From contig NC_087385.1 in the NCBI RefSeq assembly GCF_963675165.1, positions 2,790,501 to 2,854,500 on the forward strand: 64,000 nt of DNA, in the 5' to 3' direction. The position numbers and the translations under genes are program-made. Of the stretch, positions 59,871 to 64,000 are shown piece after piece. Numbering within the stretch: position 1 is the first letter of the stretch; every line of letters starts with the position of its first letter. Source of the stretch: Halichondria panicea. Taxonomy: Eukaryota; Porifera; Demospongiae; Suberitida; Halichondriidae. The notes beneath the pieces are model-generated. The model saw nothing but the letters and a program-made list of their open reading frames with translations, was not told the origin of the DNA and did no database searches.

Positions 59871-60003
59871 TGTAAGCATACTTACTCTGTAAAGTCACCG
59901 TGATCACATCCATGTCATAGGTTAACTTTTTTTGAAAGTTTAGTTTGTCAGAGATATACAGTGCATGTAACCTAGAGAGTAGAATACCACAAATTTGTGA
60001 GTA

Positions 60004-60401
60004 CAGTAGACTCTCGTTAATCCGGTCACCCTTGGGACCATGCAGCTTGGCCGGAATAGCGAGGTGGCTGTATCTCAGGAAATAGCCGCGGCTTAAAATT
60101 ACCTTACCTCGAATCTATTGCGGTTCTTGTCTCGAGGATGATGAAGGATAATGTTCTCATTTAAGTGTAATCCAATTTTAACCCAAAACGTTATATCCGG
60201 CCGTAATATACGTATAAAATTACATTGAAAACCTTATTTGGGACAGCCAGCACTGGCCGGTAAACAGAATAGCGAGTGGCCGTACTTCAGGGTGAGTTTT
60301 GTGCAGTAAACACAATTATAGCTAGCATTCCGTGACAAGCCAAATGGCTAGTATATCGAGATGGCCGTACTTCAGAGAGCCGGAATAGCGAGAGTCTACT
60401 G
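60004..60401. mobile_element. Tigger/pogo-like element (copy C)
   Basis: 398 bp, CAGTAGACTCTCGTTAATCC / GCGAGAGTCTACTG ends, flanked by TA. An unoccupied version of its surroundings is readable in inverse orientation at about 61165-61260. Confidence 0.9.
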
Positions 60402-60645
60402 TAGTTGTACTTAGTTTATCTTGAGATTGGAACATTTCTAAGAAATGATGCTGATATCAATGTGTAGATGAATGAATAAGCTACAAACATACTTAAAAAT
60501 ATTTCTCTAAAAAATTGTTATAGTGGAAAATCATTGAGGTGAACGGGGATGATTGTAAAAAAATGTATGTAACATCAATTATCTCTGAAAGTAAAGTGTT
60601 TCTGGAAAAATTGCTTCTACCAAAAGATAGACAATTTATTAACAA

Positions 60646-60857
60646 TACCGTATAGCGTGTAATTTTCGTGGGGCAAAATATTTGTGGTTTTCGTGGTTGG
60701 AGGTCTGACCCCACGAATATTTTACCCACGAATAAAGCGACCTTGCCTACCTTTACCTGCAGTGCAAGCTCCAACCACGAAAATATTACCCACGAAATGT
60801 CTCAATATTGCTGAACCACGAATATTTTGTCCTCCGAAAATTACCTGCTATACGGTA
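60646..60857. mobile_element. Palindromic TACCGTATAGCG element (right of pair)
   Basis: Ends TACCGTATAGCGTGTAATTTTC and GAAAATTACCTGCTATACGGTA. Inverted relative to 59660-59870 with high similarity in TTCGTGGTTGGAGGTCTGAC and AGCGACCTTGCCTACCTTTA. Confidence 0.8.
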
Positions 60858-61561
60858 CATGTGTAAAAAAATTAGACCTTAGCCGAAAACTTTACTTGAA
60901 ATCTCTCCCTAAGCGAAAAGGCACCCGTATGAAACAGCGTGTGTACTTATGTAAACGATTTTAATCCATGCATATGTTAGCTCAACTATCCACTGATGTT
61001 ATGCCAGAGTTCCAGACCTTAGCTGACTTCCTCCCTAAGCTTTTGCTCACTATAACAATTTGTTGCTGTTGTAAAAGCAACCACATATCCACCACCTTAG
61101 GTTGCCATGGAAACATTTGTGGATATGTTGAAGCTCAAGTATTCACCTACACTTTGGTATCATTAAAATTTCTTAGAAATGTTCTAATGTCAAGATATTC
61201 ACATTTATGTACCAAAATTCACAAATGTGTGGTATTCTACTCTCTAGGTTACAGGCACTGTAGAGAGTGTGAGCTGACTTGTGTGAAGGAAGAAGGAGTA
61301 TCACTCTTCATGTGAAAGAACAGACCTAGGTTCTCAAGTTTCTGCTAACAGTACAGTTAAGTTGGCTACCGTTTGATTGACTACACAATAACAGTATAAG
61401 CGCTTGATAGGACCATTGATTGCCAGCTAGATACACCTGGTAAAGTCAACTCTCAGACTCTGGCCATATATCGCTTGTATACACTATGCTCAGCCTGAGC
61501 CTGAGGTGGTTGGGCTTGGAATGTATTGTCTCAAGGTGAACGCGAGCGATATAAATCAATA

Positions 61562-61980
61562 CAGTAGACTCTCGGTCACCCTTGGGACCATGCAGCTTGG
61601 CCGGAATAGCGAGGTGGCTGTAGCTCAGGAAATAGCCGCGGCTTAAAAACTACCTTACCTCGAATCTAATGACTACTTTTGCGGTTCTTGTCTCGAGTAT
61701 AATGTAGGATAATGAATCATTCTGTTCTCTATTTAAGTGTAATCCAATTTTATTTGCTAAACCACACCCAAAACGTCATATCCGGCCGTAATATACGTAT
61801 AAAATTAAATTGAAAACTTTGTTTGGGACAGCCAGCACTGGCCGGTAAACGGAATAGCAAATGGCCGTACTTCAGGGTGAGTTTTATGCAGTAAAGATAT
61901 AGCTAGCATTCCGTGCCAAGCCAAATGACCGGTATATCGAGGTGGCCGTACTTCAGAGCCGGAATAGCGAGAGTCTACTG
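61562..61980. mobile_element. Tigger/pogo-like element (copy D)
   Basis: 419 bp flanked by TA. The left end has a small deletion (CAGTAGACTCTCGGTCACCC, lacking TTAATCCG), so only the right terminus is complete. The interior matches copies A-C. Confidence 0.88.
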
Positions 61981-62185
61981 TACACCCTTTCATCATTGGA
62001 AATTGTACACTATAAACTATAAGCCCAATATCAAGATTATATTTTCTTCATTTTCAAATGATACTCACCATCAGAGGGCATATAATAATATTATGTTTAA
62101 GTGTCGGAGGGGTCTTTGAGAAGCATGCATTAGACAATAAGGTTCCCGGGTTTTAGAGGCGAAACATGGATGGTGTCAGAGCTAC

Positions 62186-62400
62186 TACCGTATATAACAT
62201 GTAGAGGGTATAATTATTTCGAGGGTATAAAATGTTCGTGGTTTTCGCGTGTACCGCGAACATTTATAACCGCGAATTTAATATCACATGCATGCATGCT
62301 GCAAAAAGGCTGCTATTCCACGAAAATTAAATCCGCGAAAACCTTTCTAAAGGCATTTCCACAATTATTTATACCCTTGAAATATACCCGCTATACGGTA
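62186..62400. mobile_element. Palindromic TACCGTATAT element
   Basis: Ends TACCGTATATAAC... and ...CCGCTATACGGTA, with GTTCGTGGTTTTCGCG / CGCGAAAACC arms. Related in style to the 59660 and 60646 elements, with different interior. The stretch TATACCCTTGAAATATAC also occurs near 54905 (TATACCCTCGAAATATACGG). Confidence 0.7.
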
Positions 62401-62867
62401 TATAGACTTCATTGTAGAAGAATCACGTGAATCGGTCCGTTGCCAATCCCTTTCTCTTCAATCTATGGTATTACTAGAATATTTTGCAAGCATCAAACAT
62501 AATTATGTGAACTTTGCGAGGGTTGATCAATTCGCAACAGTAAAATCGCAAAAGTACTGGTTAATACACACGATCCTTGAATGAGCAGCTGAAACGCAGT
62601 TGTCAATCCATGGCTCGTATAGACACTTTTAATAGATAGCTTAGGTGCAGTCTACTATAGCTTAACTATATTCAGGGCCACACGAAGATTACAAAAAAGG
62701 ATACTGAAAGCTCACAAGCTAGCTGTTTTCCTTGCAATTGGCCATTTAAGTACATATACTTTTTTTGCGAGTGTTTCCAGGCCTGGAACGAAAAACGTTT
62801 CATATAGCCTCAAGTATGGTAAGAAGTATCCTATAAGAGCAAGAACACAGAGCTAGAACTATTTTTA

Positions 62868-63234
62868 AAATGGTTACTGGATTGCAACACACCAGTAAGA
62901 GCGTGGAGCGTTCCTTATATGGAAGATGTGTACACACTGTGGTCTGTTTTACTACGTAAGTGTATGAGCATACATGTATAAGGATAAGGAACCAGGCACT
63001 CCTGAAGGAACCCACAATGCTCAACACCTTTCATCAGGTGTGGCAAGGATTCTGCAAACTCTTGTGTTGTTTCTAGTAACTTGATGATCGCTCAGAGCTT
63101 TCATTGGAAGATGTTTTGAAGATTGATACTAGTCATGCTAAGATTTTACAACGTCCAGTAGACTACATGAAGTGGTATCGAACAGAGTATAGGTCTGAAT
63201 TACGGCTCCTGAAGCATTTGTGCTTATTATAATA
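62868..63234 (+). CDS. Possible exons of an unrecognised gene
   Basis: An ATG at about 62868 opens a frame that runs to a GTAAGTG donor near 62955 and contains LQHTSKSVERSLYGRC. A stretch near 62990-63040 and a frame from about 63075 to TAA near 63234 (SELSLEDVLKID, RPVDYMKWYRTEYRSELRLL) look protein-like. I could not join them in one frame, and I recognise no family. Alternatives are non-coding transcript or decayed gene. Confidence 0.3.
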
Positions 63235-63308
63235 TGGGAATACAACATTAAATATTATTAGCCGTACTTCTATAGGTTTGGCGTATATAAGCAATATTTG
63301 ATAGTAAG

Positions 63309-63536
63309 ATGATACAGAATCCACGTAGTAAGATGCTCCATCTCCTCATGTACGTGCTTCTGATAATATCAATCACCTGGTCAATATACCTGGATGATAT
63401 CAAGAGTTCATTAGGAAGAGTACGGGACTCCAATAGACGTGTACAGGAGGCATTCTATCTGACTTACGTCACTACATGTTTTTGTATTATAACCGCAACC
63501 ATTTCAGGTATAAGGCGCTCACAGATAATAACCTAG
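63309..63536 (+). CDS. Small putative membrane protein, unrecognised
   Basis: A 75-codon frame from ATG 63309. Residues about 9-26 (MLHLLMYVLLIISITWSI) and 50-66 (YLTYVTTCFCIITATIS) are hydrophobic, with a charged stretch between them. A good donor (CAG|GTATAAG) follows 63507, and a TTTTACAG acceptor precedes 63836. That splice would end the protein after a few residues, so 63309-63507 may instead be 5' UTR of the next frame. Family unknown. Confidence 0.3.
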   Translation: MIQNPRSKMLHLLMYVLLIISITWSIYLDDIKSSLGRVRDSNRRVQEAFYLTYVTTCFCIITATISGIRRSQIIT

Positions 63537-63844
63537 GAAAGGCCAGAGTAACATGATAAATTGCAAATTGAGATTTCACAGTTTAATACAACAGCATGTG
63601 GTTATGACGTAGGTTATACGATTTTAATTGGAGTTGCGTACTCTTCCTAATAAACTCTTGATGATATTGATTACTCAGGATGCAACCTCTCACCACCCCA
63701 TTGCTTTTATAAGAAACTGGAGTGCATTGATACGTGGTGAATCCCAATGCAGTTGCGTAGAATGATTGGTCCATTAGGTTACACAATCAGCAATAAGTAG
63801 GTTATTACATCATGCCCTGTGCATTTATTTTACAGGACACAGCG

Positions 63845-63952
63845 ATGGCCTACCCAGGTGAAAGCTATAAAATGGCAAATTACGGGTGGAAAAACTATAC
63901 ACCAGAGCAAGCAAAAGAACAGTGGAGAGAAAGTGTGCATCGAGAAAACAAG
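63845..63952 (+). CDS. First coding exon of an unrecognised gene (partial)
   Basis: A strong acceptor (ATTTATTTTACAG) is followed 9 bases later by ATG at 63845. A 36-codon frame (starting MAYPGESYKMANYGWKNYTP, then QAKEQWRESVHRENK) ends in phase 0 at an AAG|GTGTCT donor at 63952. The Tyr/Trp/Lys-rich composition looks like real protein. The rest would lie beyond the window. If unspliced, it stops three codons later. Family not recognised. Confidence 0.4.
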
Positions 63953-64000
63953 GTGTCTATATAATTATACATGTACAAACAGCTCTTATAATGTTTACAT

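Larger units (their letters stand above)
59071..62867. other. AHCY upstream intergenic region, repeat-rich
   Basis: 3.8 kb between the AHCY start (- strand) and the next possible exon (+ strand). It contains the AHCY promoter, an inverted pair of palindromic elements (59660-59870, 60646-60857), two Tigger-like copies (60004-60401, 61562-61980), a palindromic element (62186-62400) and a half copy at 62471-62560. Sequence flanking the 60004 copy (about 59950-60003 and 60410-60450) reappears inverted at about 61165-61260 without the element, giving a natural empty site. No gene is evident. Confidence 0.65.

Overview
The window is nuclear DNA from an animal. It is AT-rich, and its genes are cut into small exons (about 35-230 nt) by mostly short GT-AG introns. 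Intergenic DNA and the larger introns are packed with short inverted-repeat transposons. The intron structure, the gene set (a full ATR kinase, an ACBP-ECI2 fusion) and the repeat style fit an early-branching metazoan, most likely a demosponge. The phylum is inference; the animal-type gene content is seen directly.

Five housekeeping genes can be read exon by exon. (1) Glutathione synthetase, + strand, 2294-4635; its first ~120 residues are not found. (2) SCCPDH-like saccharopine-dehydrogenase-type oxidoreductase, - strand, 8505-4764, complete. (3) The checkpoint kinase ATR, - strand, about 35226-8952, more than 26 kb, from N-terminal HEAT repeats to the FATC end; only the first coding exon is unresolved. 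(4) ECI2, an acyl-CoA-binding domain fused to a delta3,delta2-enoyl-CoA isomerase, + strand, 39106-48426, complete with 8 exons. (5) S-adenosylhomocysteine hydrolase (AHCY), - strand, 59070-48500, complete with 9 exons. Pieces of unrecognised + strand coding sequence lie at 62.87-63.95 kb.

GSS/SCCPDH and ECI2/AHCY are convergent pairs whose stop codons are only 128 bp and 73 bp apart. ATR and ECI2 are divergent. The genes share no pathway beyond a loose sulfur/one-carbon link between GSS and AHCY; they are ordinary neighbours.

The most unusual content is mobile. Two families of non-autonomous elements have TAG...CTA ends and flanking 9-bp target-site duplications that can be read directly: TAGTTGGGCGG... 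at 35433-37390 and 40490-41228, and TAGCCTCGATCC... at 45008-45567, 45759-46508, 56162-56728 and 18807-19260. Members of the second family carry the palindrome TGCGCATGCGCA, which matches the NRF1 binding site. One copy of the first family has been split by a 1,241-bp foldback element with ~510-bp arms, inserted at a TA. Other families are six Tigger/pogo-like elements (CAGTAGACTCTCG ends, TA duplications), several palindromic elements, a ten-copy ~48-bp minisatellite inside ATR, and an inverted pair of a TATA-box plus short-ORF unit of unknown nature.
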